NCBI RefSeq assembly: GCF_002002735.1
Contig: NZ_MUNY01000042.1
Span: 62,001-126,000 of the forward strand
Direction: 5' to 3'
DNA length: 64,000 nt
Origin: Algoriphagus sp. A40
GTDB lineage: Bacteria; Bacteroidota; Bacteroidia; Cytophagales; Cyclobacteriaceae
The position numbers were made by a program, and so were the translations under genes. Below, piece after piece: positions 36,485 through 47,288 of this stretch. Under the pieces are notes generated by a model, which had not been told where the DNA came from, did no database searches, and worked only from the letters and a program-made list of their open reading frames with translations. Within the stretch, counting starts at the first letter, position 1, and each line of letters starts with the position of its first letter.

Positions 36485-37591
36485 GGAGAAAATAAAAGGC
36501 TTGGGAGAAAAGCAAAGCACGAAAATCAGGATTGCTAACCAGCCGATGATTTTTCTGTTTCGGTCCATTTCTCTTACTCCGGAAACCTCTGGGTGTCGAA
36601 GCCCCATCACCCTTCCCAAAAGAAATGCAAAGAAAAGCCAGCCCTGATATCCATCCCATTCCGGTTTAAAGAAGGCCAAAGCATATTGTCCAGCGGCAAT
36701 GGAAAGTGCAATAGTAAGTTTGGATTGCAGGGAAAAATCTGTTCTGGAATAGCAGATATACAAAAATCCGACATAGAGTGGAATACTGATCATCAGTTCC
36801 TCCAAAGGCATTCCCGGTCTAATGGTCCCCAATCCGGCATAGGCTAAGAAAATCGTAAAAACCGAGATTGAAATTTGCCTGTGATGCTTGGGAAACAGAC
36901 CAAACACCACATGACCGCCGTCAAGTTGTCCGATAGGCAACAAATTGAGCGCGGAGAAAAAGAGGGCCAAATATCCGGCGAAAAGAAAAGGATAATGGAT
37001 CACTTCAGACATGACCGGAAGTCGGTCCGGATCTGCCAAAAGCTCCCCCATTCCCCAAAAAAGAAGGTTTTTTCCCAATTCAAAATCCAGTACATCCTCT
37101 CCATTCCCTTCAAATTCCGGATCGGCATATTCCGGATGTATCGTGTAAATATATTCTGCTGGAGGCAAGGTGGTAAACCCATACACCAGCACCCCAAAAG
37201 CGACCACAAACCCGGCAATCGGACCCGCAACCCCTATATCGAAGAACTTCCTACGGCTGTTGACAAGTCCTTTCATCCGGATGATCGCCCCGAAGGTTCC
37301 AATCGATGGCCACCCAATAAATCCCAACCAGGCCGGAATAAAATAGGGCATGCTGCATTTCACTTTGTGATAAATCGAAGTAAAAAAATGCCCCAGTTCA
37401 TGAACCAGCAGGATTCCGACAAATGGAATGGAAAATGCCATGGATTTAAGAAAATATTCCCAGGTCATGAATGATTCCCCACTTGCGATCACAGATTTAC
37501 CGTAAACCCACTCCCCTCCTGCCAATGTGGTGGTGATAACGGTAAGAATGAAAAGGGATCCGTGGATGAAGTATTCTTTTGGTTTATACAT
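36482..37591 (-). CDS. Site-2-type membrane metalloprotease (family M50)
   Basis: This 369-residue integral membrane protein has zinc motif HELGH (His64, Glu65, His68) inside a hydrophobic helix and the second metal motif NLLPIGQLDGGHV (about 225-240), with about eight hydrophobic segments in between. There is no PDZ domain. This is the plain, short S2P type. It cleaves within membranes, possibly anti-sigma factors or signal peptide remnants; the substrate is unknown. A TTG at 37606 gives five extra residues; the ATG at 37591 overlaps the HAD stop by eight bases, which indicates translational coupling. Confidence 0.92.
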   Translation of the reverse strand: MYKPKEYFIHGSLFILTVITTTLAGGEWVYGKSVIASGESFMTWEYFLKSMAFSIPFVGILLVHELGHFFTSIYHKVKCSMPYFIPAWLGFIGWPSIGTFGAIIRMKGLVNSRRKFFDIGVAGPIAGFVVAFGVLVYGFTTLPPAEYIYTIHPEYADPEFEGNGEDVLDFELGKNLLFWGMGELLADPDRLPVMSEVIHYPFLFAGYLALFFSALNLLPIGQLDGGHVVFGLFPKHHRQISISVFTIFLAYAGLGTIRPGMPLEELMISIPLYVGFLYICYSRTDFSLQSKLTIALSIAAGQYALAFFKPEWDGYQGWLFFAFLLGRVMGLRHPEVSGVREMDRNRKIIGWLAILIFVLCFSPKPFIFS

Positions 37592-38213
37592 GTCCGAAAA
37601 AATCAAAAATCACATTCGGACCAGTCACCTGAATCGCCTTGATTCCAAGGGAAACTGCACCCAAAACATTTGCCTCCAAATCATCGAAAAAAATCACCCG
37701 GTCAGCACTCGTGCCCAGCTCGAACAGCATCCTCTCGTAGATTTCAGCCGATGGCTTGGCCAAACCCATCTCGTGACTGTAGAAGATTCGGTCAAAAAGC
37801 GGTTCAAATCCTTCCATCCCATGATCCATTCGAAGCATTTCGTAAACTGCATCAATATGAATCTCATTGGTATTGCTCAACACAGCCAGCTGGTAATTTC
37901 CTTTGAGTTTTGAGACGAGTTCTATTCTTTCGTTAGGAATTTTTCCAAGGATACTGTTCCAAAGTTCATCTACTTTGCTATCCTCCCAAGACTGGCCAAA
38001 ATAGGCTCGAATTTCATTTCTAAAGGTCTGGGAATCTATTTCTCCTTTTTCATAAGCTTTATGAAAATCAGTGACATAGAAGGAATCCACTTTGGAATGG
38101 TAGGCTGGAGGCACCTCTGATTTGATAAGATTAAATGCCCTATTGTAATCTAAATCGATAATCACATTGCCCAAATCAAAGATCAAAAAGTCAGCATCAG
38201 GGGCATTTTTCAT
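37584..38213 (-). CDS. HAD-family phosphatase, YihX-like
   Basis: This 209-residue HAD hydrolase has catalytic Asp13 in LIFDLGNVIIDLD. The second motif-I Asp is replaced by Gly15, as in E. coli YihX, a glucose 1-phosphate phosphatase. Motif II is LAVLSNTN, motif III includes the Lys in GLAKPSAEIYERML, and motif IV is VIFFDDLEANV. YihX likeness is based on shared motifs and length; the substrate is uncertain. A TTG at 38243 would extend it by ten residues. The gene is transcribed away from the tRNA next door and is coupled to the M50 gene by an overlap. Confidence 0.9.
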   Translation of the reverse strand: MKNAPDADFLIFDLGNVIIDLDYNRAFNLIKSEVPPAYHSKVDSFYVTDFHKAYEKGEIDSQTFRNEIRAYFGQSWEDSKVDELWNSILGKIPNERIELVSKLKGNYQLAVLSNTNEIHIDAVYEMLRMDHGMEGFEPLFDRIFYSHEMGLAKPSAEIYERMLFELGTSADRVIFFDDLEANVLGAVSLGIKAIQVTGPNVIFDFFGHV

Positions 38214-38312
38214 TCGCAATACGAGTTGTGTATATGAACTCAAATATGTAACATTGCACTCCCAAAACCAAGGTTTAAAGGCATTAGAGCGAATAAATCC
38301 TAGTTATGATCC

Positions 38313-38389
38313 GGGCCTATAGCTCATTCGGTTAGAGCAACTGACTCATAATCAGTAGGTGCTTGGTTCGATTCCAAGTGGGCCCACCA
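38313..38389 (+). tRNA. tRNA with CAU anticodon (elongator Met or Ile2)
   Basis: This is a 77-base cloverleaf with encoded CCA. The acceptor stem GGGCCTA pairs with TGGGCCC; the D arm is AGCTC...GAGC; the anticodon arm CTGA-CTCATAA-TCAG holds CAT; the T arm is CTTGG-TTCGATT-CCAAG. A CAU anticodon can be elongator methionine or the lysidine-modified isoleucine tRNA; initiator features (three GC pairs in the anticodon stem) are absent. It is followed at once by a hairpin terminator and by the Tc toxin island. Confidence 0.93.
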
Positions 38390-38396
38390 AGCCATC
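38379..38396 (+). repeat. att-like direct repeat, left copy (tRNA 3' end)
   Basis: These 18 bases, TGGGCCCACCAAGCCATC, span the 3' acceptor strand of the tRNA, its CCA and the first bases of the terminator stem. They recur identically at 56152-56169 in the same orientation. Integration at a tRNA 3' end leaves just this kind of direct repeat. Confidence 0.75.
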
Positions 38397-38708
38397 TGAG
38401 AAATCAGATGGCATTTTTATTTTTAGGGATGAAAATGTTTTTCGGTTGCATCCTCCATTCAATTTGCTGCTCATCACTTTCGCAGGCAAGAATGCTCGAA
38501 ATCCATATCAAGAAACTGAAATCAAAAACCTATATCCAAAACAGGATCAAGTTTCCGGAGATAAGTCAGAAATTATTATCATTATAACCACTCCTAAAAT
38601 CTATTAACAAACTTTCGCGATAGTTTCAAATAGAGCATTCCTTGACTTCATATCTAGTCAGGTCACTCACACAAAATCCAATATATGATTGGCCTTTATT
38701 GGAACGCA
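38390..38708. other. Gene-poor left end of the island
   Basis: About 320 bases between the tRNA and the TcA stop codon hold the tRNA terminator and nothing else I can support. This is where an integrase gene would often sit; only short frames without family features are present. Confidence 0.5.
38391..38425 (+). terminator. Terminator of the tRNA gene
   Basis: GCCATCTGA, GAAA loop, TCAGATGGC and a T-rich tail form a perfect 9-bp hairpin directly behind the tRNA. Confidence 0.85.
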
Positions 38709-41700
38709 TTAAAACTTATACTTTACAACCAAGATCAATTCGTCCAATTTCCCTCTGACCTCATCTGAAAGTGAAAGGCTAAACGGAGTATCTAAAACAA
38801 AGCCTGTTTCTAATCCTGTCCATAGTTTCAATTCTTCCGCTCTTTTTAGGTTTGTGGTAACTCGGTCTATATTCCGATCGATATCAATGGTAAACTCATC
38901 AGGGCTACCCCCTTTTAACTTAGCCACAAACATGACACTTTCTATCTTCGCAGTTTCTAACACTTCCGGATAGATAGGTCGAACCATGTAGGGCAATCTT
39001 GATGTATCAAGCGTTAACGCTATAGAACCTTTCTTTTTCAGCAGGTTCCATTCGTTCGGTAAATCATGCTTCAAATTCAGCGCTGTAGCCAAACCGGACT
39101 CACCCAAACTCTGCTTGATTTTTTTGAGCTGTTCTTTTAGGACTCCATTTGCATCAGCTTTCAAGTCTTTACCGCCTTCCCTTGAGGTATATTTCACGTG
39201 AATTATTACATCTGAAATGGTGTCGTAGTCAAACTGTCTTATTTCTCTTGGAAGCTCAAGTTCCCATGTACTAATCGCTCCCGCGCCTTCAAACGGAAGA
39301 TACCTTTCATCCCGGAAATTAAGTTCAAAAATGCCACTGTCGTTTTGCGCATTGCTTGTAGCAATAGATTGACCATTCCCAAATTCTTTCAAACTTCCTT
39401 CAGCCAAATCATTTTTTGTACGGCATTGGCTTTTTGTCAATCTTAAATTAGCACTTACCGAGGTATATGGCCCTGCAATACAAGGCAGGCTTATACTGAC
39501 AGATTTTAGCCGCCTGAAATATTGGCCTGCAAAATCCATGTCATACAATGCTTCAGGAATTTCAAATGCACAGGCGCCTGTTGACCGAAGTTGTATGATA
39601 GCAAGGGGATCAAGCAGGAAGAGTGAAACATGTTTTACTATCTCGTACTCCCGTTTGTTTTCTTCAAGGTAGGCATTCTCCAATCTTCTTAAATCGAATT
39701 GTAGTTTTTCGCCGCTTAGCAAGCCTTTTTTCAAGTTGTCCCAATAGCCGAATTTTACGTATCCAGCTTCAAGTGCATCGTTTGGCAGTTCTAAATTGAA
39801 ACATCGCTCTGCCTGTTTTGCAAGGTCGTAAGCCATTTGGTACGTTTGGAAATAGAGGGTAGATACCTGACCCGCCATCCAGTCGTACAACTGACGGTTA
39901 GTAAACTTGCTACGCATGAATTCATCCGTTTCTGCGGATTGCTCCATTTGCAGTTTGTGATTGGAACGTTCGCGCTCCGCTATTGCCAAACGAATTTCGG
40001 CAGCGAGGATTTGGTGGTTGATTTGTTCTAGTTCCTTTGTTGCTAGGTCCTTTTGATAAAGCCTCTCCTCCTTTTTTCTTTCACGCTGACCCATAAATGC
40101 TGTTAAACCAGAAGCAGTATTGGCCAGATTAATGGTTGTTTCAATTACTCTTGCAACTCCTTTTGAAATTTCTCCTGCCTTTGTTGTCACTCCGACCGTA
40201 GTTGGTGAGCCCAATTTTGCTTCGTAACTGTTAAGTAATGCTGCTATACCCTCAATTCCTGCCACCATAGGCCAAAGTCCGCTGGCAGTTGTAGATGATG
40301 CAATACTCAACTTCTCCCACACATTATAATCTTTCAAATTTTGGTAATAGTCAACACGCACTTCGATTATTTTTTTCGACTTTTCTAAACCCCGAACCTG
40401 TTCCTTCGCCTCCTCCACCTGCTTTTCCCTTATCTGCAGCAACGCACTCAGCAAATGCTGCTCATGACCCGAGCGTAACAGCGACAATGCCTCCGCATCT
40501 CTTTTTTCCAAAGCTGATAGCAAAGACGCTCCCAATCCTTTTACCTCATTTACCAATTCATAGGCTTTTTGTAGCGTGAAGGCAAAGCGGTAGTGCGGCA
40601 ACCTTCCGTTAACATCGTTCAGAAGACTGTTTAAGTCCAAGCCTGCAGCCGCTGCCCGAACGAGTAACGCCGGATCAATCGGTGGCTCGAACAAAGGCAA
40701 CGAACGAGCAATGCCCTCAATATTGAGGCTATGACGGATTTTGAAAAGTCGGTCGGCCACTGTTTCCCAATACTTGAGCAGATATTCATTACGAGGCACT
40801 CCGAAATAAAACATGGCGCCTAGGGCACTCGTTGTTCCTACAGCATTTGTACCCTCCGGCATGTCGGAAATATAGGTTTCCAAATCCGCCAGGGGATAAA
40901 AGGAAATGCCCGGATTGTCCTTCAATCCATCAAAAGTCTCGTCCTGTCGTTTAACCAGGGATGGGACTTTTTGCGGCGGATTACCCAGTATGTTGGAAGC
41001 CAGAATGTACAGATTGGTGGCTTCATTGATGCTTTCAATGGTGTCCCGCCGGAACAACTGGTCCCCCCAGGCAATGAGGTTGTCTATGTACTTCATTACC
41101 GTGAACTTCATGTACGCTGTGACGCGCATCCGGGCCACGATATGCGGCTGGAAAGGGTTTGCAGCCCATTTTTCTATTTGAGCGGCCAGATCAGCCTCGT
41201 TTCTCAAAAAATCCTCCTCGGTAGTGAAGCCTTTTTTAGCCTCTTCAAAAAAGGGATTGAATTGCCAGAAGCGTTCCTTGTCACCTGTATCGCCTGTCGT
41301 AGGATCGAATATGTAATGGAACCACTTGCGGGCTTCTTCAAAACGCTGGTCTGTACTTAGCCGGCAGGCGATATGGATAGGCAGGTGAAAAAACACCTCC
41401 CAGTTGTATTGGGAATAGGGACTTCCGTAGGTAAAATCAACGATACCTTTGGGGTGATCCCGGACAGCAGCAGTGGGTTCATATTCTTGAAAATCTACGA
41501 GGTCGCTGCCCTCTTGTACACTCCGGCGCAACACGGCCGGAACGCCTGATTTGTTCAGGGTACGGATGAAATTTTTGACATGAGGATGGTAATACGCACT
41601 GACCTCAAAATAACGCCCAATTCGCCGGGAAGGGTCAGCAGAGGGTACATAGGGCACATCGAAACCAGTGGCCAGGTCATGGGGAAGGGTTTCTACCATT

Positions 41701-44700
41701 TGATTCTCTGCTGTACATCGGGTGATTATTAGGGCAGCATCCAATCCATCAAAAGAAGACTCCAGAATTGGGCTGTTCCCGCCAGAAGGATAGTCTACTT
41801 CACTTCTTCTCCGCATCGAATTACCCCTTTGGTTAAAAACCTGACCCCAGATATGTCCAATGCTTTTTTCGACCGTATATACATCCGGTAAATCCGAGTA
41901 AAGGTTTTCCCTCAAATGTTTTTTGAAATAGGTTGTCTTGATAATAAAACTGCTTTTCTGGTCCTGAAAAAAAAACAATCTGGCAAGCGGTTGAGGTGCT
42001 CCAGCTTCAACGGAAAGCCGGAAAGGAGAATTAGCTGTATTATTAAATACTTTTTGGTATTCTCCCAAGGAGATTCTGCCATCAGGGGATACCGTTTCAT
42101 ACCGCAATTTCAAATCGGCGGACGAGCCGCTAATGAGTTCATTTTCAAAAACAGTATTGGCTGGCAAAGGCAAAGAAAAACCGGTGGGCAATTGATCAGG
42201 TATCACTGATGGTTCACTGGAAGTGTTTTCGAACATAAACGAAGTCTGACAATAGGATAAACCTGTTCCCATCACGAATAAATGAGCCTCCACATCTTCC
42301 CTGATCTTGACTGGTTTTAAATTTACAAGCAACCTGTCTTTTGCCATATAGGGACGCACAAACAACCCTTTGCGCAACTCACTTAGTCTGGTTTTGTTGC
42401 TGGTGCTTTCGGTATGAACAAAGCTTTTGGAAAGTTTCTTCCCAGTCCAGGCATTATTGCGAAACTCACTCCACGCGATTTGGATTTTCCAGTAATAACT
42501 TGTTTTGGGGAGTATTACTGCAGGATTAATTGGGGAAGACTCCTCGGCCTCCTGGGTAAAAAATAACCAGAACAAGCAAAGCCTCCGGTTGAAAATCACA
42601 GGCACCAAATGGTCACTGTCTATATCCCCTTCCATTTTTAACCAGGATGTCCACTCTCCTTTTTCGAGGCTGCGGTGGAAATACTGATGGGGTTGTGTGT
42701 AGGTACGACCGAAAACGTGCAGGATATCAATGGCAGACTGATCGCCTTCTTCGGGTTCCTGCTGATGGGTGCTGCCGACGATTTCAAGTCGGGCAACCTC
42801 GTCCAGTTTTTCCAGGTACCCACGGAAAGCATCTTCTACCGTATTAGGAGTCAGCTCGTTTTGTAGAAGTGCATCAGTTGCGTCCTTGAAAAATGGGGTC
42901 TGATCGTCCCTCAATTCCGGCTCTATCCAGTTTTCGGGATAGAGGAATATTTTGCGGTTGGCTTCCCATACCCGGTAGATTTTTCGCCAGGTTTTCCATT
43001 CTTCCGTCTGCTCGGGTTGAAGATGAACGTGCAAACCTGTCTCCTCGCTACGCTCCAGGTTCATCAAAACCCGGTCTACAAACAATTGCACGCTACAAGT
43101 CGCCTGTTTCAGGCGGGAAGTCATGGAGACAGGTTTCATTTCCACGTCGATCAGCAGGTATGCGTAGAGTTCTTCTGAACTTTTCCATGGCCCGGTATGA
43201 TGAACAGCATAATCTACTAAAGCAGCCCTCTGTTGCTCCCGAAGAACATCCCTTAAGGGTTTTGCGATGTTGCGCCATTGCACATCATCGTATTTCGACT
43301 TAACAGCCTGTTTGATGGCAGTTGCGGTTTGGGAATTTATATCGGGCAGCACGACTTTTTTCATGAGGTCCCCACTAATGCCTGTGGTGTGCAGTGCATT
43401 CAATGCCTTTTTGATGCGCAAAATCAGGTCGCCGTTGCGGAAATCAGTGGGGAAGTCCACTTTTAATATACCTCCACTATCCACAATGTCAGCCGAACCT
43501 ACCAATGAGGTAATGGAAACTTTGTCCCACCCGGTTACCTGTGCCAGCTTTTCAAGCCATCCCTCTTTGCTTGCTTCTGTGACCAAAGCGTTTTGGAGTA
43601 TGTCGAAAAGATGGGAAGTACCAAAGCCCAGCAGGTCACGGGCTCGGATTAGGTTCACCAACCCTTCGAAGCCCTCCCAATGGGCATTCACTTGTATCGT
43701 TATAGGCAGGGCATCGAAATCCAGACATCCGATAAGTGTTTGATTTTCAAATATTTGTTTCAGCTCTTCGTTGGAAATTTTCAATCGTTTCACCAACATG
43801 GCCGCTTTGGCAAACTTGCGGTAGTCGGCTGTTTTGGTGGTTTCTACTGTGTCCGGGTTGATAAAGTCCTGCACCATAGCCACAGCAGGGTTTGATGAGC
43901 TTTTGAGGTGTTTTATGAGCAACAGGTCGGCCGCTGCTGCCGACAACCCAAATGCTCCGGAAAACTTCCCTGCAAGCATATTTTCATTGCGCTCCGGCAT
44001 AGCCCCGACCTCATTTAGGAATAGCTGTAAGGCTACATCGGAGGGTGCAATTCCTGAAGGTTTCACAACCATGTCCCGTAACAGATAATCCAATTCTGCC
44101 AATGAAAATCCCGAATCCTGGATAAAATCGGTTTTCCAAAGGAAAGCGTAGGTCTCAACCGGATTTTCAAACGGGTTGATTCCAAACAGGTCAATTTGCT
44201 GCAGCAATTCGGAGATACTTAGTCCCGTCCATTGTGCCATAGTAGCGTGGCGATAAAATGAAGAAAGGTTTTGAAGGTTCAGGTCGCTGTTGGCGGCCAC
44301 CCTGCTGCTACTCCTCAGCAAGCGGTAGTCCTCCTCGCTGATCCGCAGCGCCGCTTGAATAGATGCCGAGTGGCTGTCCATGATGCCCGATAAAGCGACT
44401 GGGTCGGCTTTCAGTGCATCGTTCAGCGGGTTGAGGACAGCTTTGTTGCGGAATATTTTTTCATACAAAGCAGGGACAGCCGACGACGGGGTTTTGCTAA
44501 AATCCGTGTACCCGACGGAAGGAAGGTTATTCCACATGGCCAATACTTCTTCCACCAGACAGTTGAATCGGCGGCGCAACTGCTCTATCTGGGATAGCTT
44601 GCGCACCTGGTCAGCAGTCAGAAATCTGGCTTCGGGCTGAGGAGTACCGTCAGGGTTCAGCCCTCGTATTCCCATTGATTTGAGCGCCTGGTCCAACTCG

Positions 44701-47243
44701 TAATAGGTCCAGTGTAAACGACGGGAAAGCCTCAAAAAACGGTGCCACCTCACCAAATCGTCTTCATCCAGCCCCTCTAATTTGAGCTGTTTCAGATCGC
44801 AGGTATCAGGTCTATCAGTATCTTTTGAAGCGATGGTGATTTTGGGATTACCCTTCGTGCTGCCGGGATTAATAAATTCACAGCCTAGCAGAGTTATCAA
44901 TTCTATATATGAAACTCCTGCCTGCTGAAGAAAAACATCTACCCGATCAGAAAGAAAGCTGATCCAATTCTCTGGAGTATCCAGAGGGCTGCCCCCGTCA
45001 GGGTCCAGAATGGGACGAAAACCAAAGGCTTTATTGATGCCATAAAAGTTCCACACACCATTGTCTGACGTACCGTCTCCAGTAGTTTGGGCAGTGACTA
45101 TGTCACGTTCCTGTACCGACATACCGATAAATTCTATTGCTACATGCGGGTCGGCAAAGGCAGCTAGCTCTTTTCCTGGAAAAAAGCAGGTCATCAACTG
45201 GTGGCGCGACTGTTGAAGGTGCGACAAATACACCCGGCTTTCTTCGAGAGGAAAATTGAATGACAGCCTGGTTGGATAGATGGCAGTTTTCAGGACATCG
45301 TAAGCCGCATCATTGCTGTACTCCGGATTAGCTGCAAGCTCTGCAGCGCTGAGTGTGGTCTGCCGGGCGGTCGAGTCAGGCAACGGAGACACGAAGTCTT
45401 CCAGCAATTCTATCACTAGGTCAATATAAGGCAGGGGCGTGTTGGTGTTTTCGCAATTGAGCAATAAACCAGGCAAGTCTGGGCGGCGGCGTACCAGTTC
45501 ATCATAAGCCTCTTCGGAGCGGGAGCTGAGGAAGTGTAGGAGGTCGGTCAGGTAAGCGGCAAGGCTAAAGAGCGACATGCAATGTTCACACTCACAAGCG
45601 TCCAGGCTTCCAAATAGACTTCGGAGGGTGGCATTGGAGCTGTTGGCGATATACGAACCAATGGTGGCGGTGGTGGCTAAGTTCAGATTGGGGTGTCCGG
45701 CTGCCCAGATTGCAGTAACCAAAGAAGCTTTACTTTCTGCCTGGTGATGCGCCTGAAGAGCTTCCTCCTCTGTGTCAAAGGCTCCTCCAAGCCTTGAGAT
45801 GAATTGGCGGCTTGGTATAGCCGCTACTGCGCTTGCGGAGTCCAATCCTGCCTTCCGCAAGGCTTGCATTGCCTTGGTATTGGGAGTAAAACCCATCATG
45901 CGTCGTGCACTGCGTAGTTCTTTCAAAAGCGATTGAGGGCTGCTAATCCCGGTCAGATTCAAGCCAGTGCCTTCAGCCAATGCTTCGATAGCCGCTTTTT
46001 TGAATTCAAAATTGGGGTTTTGGGTGAAAAACATCTGCAAATCTGCCTTTGAAGCACCAAAACCATCGGTAGCAGCGATTTTCGACAGCCGTCCAAAAAA
46101 GGCATGGGTTGGAAAAGCCGTCTCTGACGTTTTGGCCAGAATAGCTGCATATTGTGCTATTCGCTCTGTTTCGTTGCGACCCTTGATGAAGGTAGGAACT
46201 GCGGATCCCCCGGTCGAAGCAGCCTGGATGAAGGCTTTCCAATCCTCATTATCCTTACCTGCCAGTGCTGCAACCGCATGGATATTTTCTATTGGGGTTT
46301 CCTGCAACAAGGCACCCACCATACGTGGCTGAAAACCCACAAAGGCTGTGAGTTGCATGGCTTTTCGTAAACGGGTGACCTTGTTATTGCTATTATTGTT
46401 GTTGCCAATAGCTGTGGCCAATTTTTCCCAATAGGCTTCATCGCTGCCCGTGTGCTCTGACAACAGGGCCATCATTTTATTCTTGTCACCCGTATTGGCG
46501 CCGGCAATTGTGAGGATTTCCCCCAGGGAGGCATCCATCCCTTCGGGCTTTTCGCTCAGGGATTTGCTGCCCAGCAATTCATTCCAACTCTTCATCAGGA
46601 CGCCAACGGGTACAGCATCGGAGATTTGGTTCGTCTTCATTGCCTGTTGGAGCGCTTGTACGATGTCGCCGTTTGGTAGAGCTGAGAGTGCTTGAATGGA
46701 TCCCGGTAAGCCTTGCTTCAGCAATCCGTAAAGTGCCTCGGCGGGCATTTTATTCGCACCGTTTGTGGTTTCTACTTCCAGTTGATGGGCTTTCATCCAA
46801 CGCCAGGCTTCACTGGGATCTTCACCGGTTTGAGAAGCTACAAAGCGGGCGTCATCTGCTGTGATTGGCTGGTTTGTGCCGCCCTGCCGCCATTCAGCCA
46901 CATATTTTTTCAATCCAGCCTCCCGCGTTTTGAAAACCGGCTTCCCGGTATAAAACTCATCGTTAAGGATGAGGTCTAATTTGATGTTGCCGGCCCGTAC
47001 CGAAAAAGGACCTTCTTTCAACAACACTTTGCCCTGCTCATTGGGCACTTCAAGATAATAAGACGTGCTCTCAGCAATATCCCGAAGCACAAGGCTATAA
47101 CTTCCTCTTGCTGTAATTGATACTTCTGACAAAGTAGGATTGAGACGCAGTTGGCGCTCTTTGGCGACGACCCGGAAGCCTTCCTGTGCGGCTATTCCGT
47201 TTTGGTAAAGGACTTTTCCGGATATCGTGATTGTGGTTGCCAT
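38709..47243 (-). CDS. Tc toxin complex subunit TcA-like (ABC toxin A component)
   Basis: This 2844-residue protein would form the pentameric, syringe-like translocation and receptor-binding subunit of a Tc toxin. Residues about 1-95 are a transthyretin-like beta-sandwich (SGKVLYQNG, NPTLSEVSITARGSYSLVLRD). The N-terminal shell contains the VRP1-type signature CECEHCMSLFSLAAYLTDLL (about 549-568). The centre includes a neuraminidase-like region around 1450-1900. A helical pore-like part lies near 2200-2420 (VRGLEKSKKIIEVRVDYYQNL). The C-terminal TcB-binding region keeps GQYFRRLKSVSISLPCIAGP (about 2575-2600). There is no signal peptide, as in known TcA proteins. It is the last gene of the minus-strand set. 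Confidence 0.9.
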   Translation of the reverse strand: MATTITISGKVLYQNGIAAQEGFRVVAKERQLRLNPTLSEVSITARGSYSLVLRDIAESTSYYLEVPNEQGKVLLKEGPFSVRAGNIKLDLILNDEFYTGKPVFKTREAGLKKYVAEWRQGGTNQPITADDARFVASQTGEDPSEAWRWMKAHQLEVETTNGANKMPAEALYGLLKQGLPGSIQALSALPNGDIVQALQQAMKTNQISDAVPVGVLMKSWNELLGSKSLSEKPEGMDASLGEILTIAGANTGDKNKMMALLSEHTGSDEAYWEKLATAIGNNNNSNNKVTRLRKAMQLTAFVGFQPRMVGALLQETPIENIHAVAALAGKDNEDWKAFIQAASTGGSAVPTFIKGRNETERIAQYAAILAKTSETAFPTHAFFGRLSKIAATDGFGASKADLQMFFTQNPNFEFKKAAIEALAEGTGLNLTGISSPQSLLKELRSARRMMGFTPNTKAMQALRKAGLDSASAVAAIPSRQFISRLGGAFDTEEEALQAHHQAESKASLVTAIWAAGHPNLNLATTATIGSYIANSSNATLRSLFGSLDACECEHCMSLFSLAAYLTDLLHFLSSRSEEAYDELVRRRPDLPGLLLNCENTNTPLPYIDLVIELLEDFVSPLPDSTARQTTLSAAELAANPEYSNDAAYDVLKTAIYPTRLSFNFPLEESRVYLSHLQQSRHQLMTCFFPGKELAAFADPHVAIEFIGMSVQERDIVTAQTTGDGTSDNGVWNFYGINKAFGFRPILDPDGGSPLDTPENWISFLSDRVDVFLQQAGVSYIELITLLGCEFINPGSTKGNPKITIASKDTDRPDTCDLKQLKLEGLDEDDLVRWHRFLRLSRRLHWTYYELDQALKSMGIRGLNPDGTPQPEARFLTADQVRKLSQIEQLRRRFNCLVEEVLAMWNNLPSVGYTDFSKTPSSAVPALYEKIFRNKAVLNPLNDALKADPVALSGIMDSHSASIQAALRISEEDYRLLRSSSRVAANSDLNLQNLSSFYRHATMAQWTGLSISELLQQIDLFGINPFENPVETYAFLWKTDFIQDSGFSLAELDYLLRDMVVKPSGIAPSDVALQLFLNEVGAMPERNENMLAGKFSGAFGLSAAAADLLLIKHLKSSSNPAVAMVQDFINPDTVETTKTADYRKFAKAAMLVKRLKISNEELKQIFENQTLIGCLDFDALPITIQVNAHWEGFEGLVNLIRARDLLGFGTSHLFDILQNALVTEASKEGWLEKLAQVTGWDKVSITSLVGSADIVDSGGILKVDFPTDFRNGDLILRIKKALNALHTTGISGDLMKKVVLPDINSQTATAIKQAVKSKYDDVQWRNIAKPLRDVLREQQRAALVDYAVHHTGPWKSSEELYAYLLIDVEMKPVSMTSRLKQATCSVQLFVDRVLMNLERSEETGLHVHLQPEQTEEWKTWRKIYRVWEANRKIFLYPENWIEPELRDDQTPFFKDATDALLQNELTPNTVEDAFRGYLEKLDEVARLEIVGSTHQQEPEEGDQSAIDILHVFGRTYTQPHQYFHRSLEKGEWTSWLKMEGDIDSDHLVPVIFNRRLCLFWLFFTQEAEESSPINPAVILPKTSYYWKIQIAWSEFRNNAWTGKKLSKSFVHTESTSNKTRLSELRKGLFVRPYMAKDRLLVNLKPVKIREDVEAHLFVMGTGLSYCQTSFMFENTSSEPSVIPDQLPTGFSLPLPANTVFENELISGSSADLKLRYETVSPDGRISLGEYQKVFNNTANSPFRLSVEAGAPQPLARLFFFQDQKSSFIIKTTYFKKHLRENLYSDLPDVYTVEKSIGHIWGQVFNQRGNSMRRRSEVDYPSGGNSPILESSFDGLDAALIITRCTAENQMVETLPHDLATGFDVPYVPSADPSRRIGRYFEVSAYYHPHVKNFIRTLNKSGVPAVLRRSVQEGSDLVDFQEYEPTAAVRDHPKGIVDFTYGSPYSQYNWEVFFHLPIHIACRLSTDQRFEEARKWFHYIFDPTTGDTGDKERFWQFNPFFEEAKKGFTTEEDFLRNEADLAAQIEKWAANPFQPHIVARMRVTAYMKFTVMKYIDNLIAWGDQLFRRDTIESINEATNLYILASNILGNPPQKVPSLVKRQDETFDGLKDNPGISFYPLADLETYISDMPEGTNAVGTTSALGAMFYFGVPRNEYLLKYWETVADRLFKIRHSLNIEGIARSLPLFEPPIDPALLVRAAAAGLDLNSLLNDVNGRLPHYRFAFTLQKAYELVNEVKGLGASLLSALEKRDAEALSLLRSGHEQHLLSALLQIREKQVEEAKEQVRGLEKSKKIIEVRVDYYQNLKDYNVWEKLSIASSTTASGLWPMVAGIEGIAALLNSYEAKLGSPTTVGVTTKAGEISKGVARVIETTINLANTASGLTAFMGQRERKKEERLYQKDLATKELEQINHQILAAEIRLAIAERERSNHKLQMEQSAETDEFMRSKFTNRQLYDWMAGQVSTLYFQTYQMAYDLAKQAERCFNLELPNDALEAGYVKFGYWDNLKKGLLSGEKLQFDLRRLENAYLEENKREYEIVKHVSLFLLDPLAIIQLRSTGACAFEIPEALYDMDFAGQYFRRLKSVSISLPCIAGPYTSVSANLRLTKSQCRTKNDLAEGSLKEFGNGQSIATSNAQNDSGIFELNFRDERYLPFEGAGAISTWELELPREIRQFDYDTISDVIIHVKYTSREGGKDLKADANGVLKEQLKKIKQSLGESGLATALNLKHDLPNEWNLLKKKGSIALTLDTSRLPYMVRPIYPEVLETAKIESVMFVAKLKGGSPDEFTIDIDRNIDRVTTNLKRAEELKLWTGLETGFVLDTPFSLSLSDEVRGKLDELILVVKYKF

Positions 47244-47288
47244 AATACTTTGATTTAATTTTTTTTAAAGTCTCTATATTTTCATTTC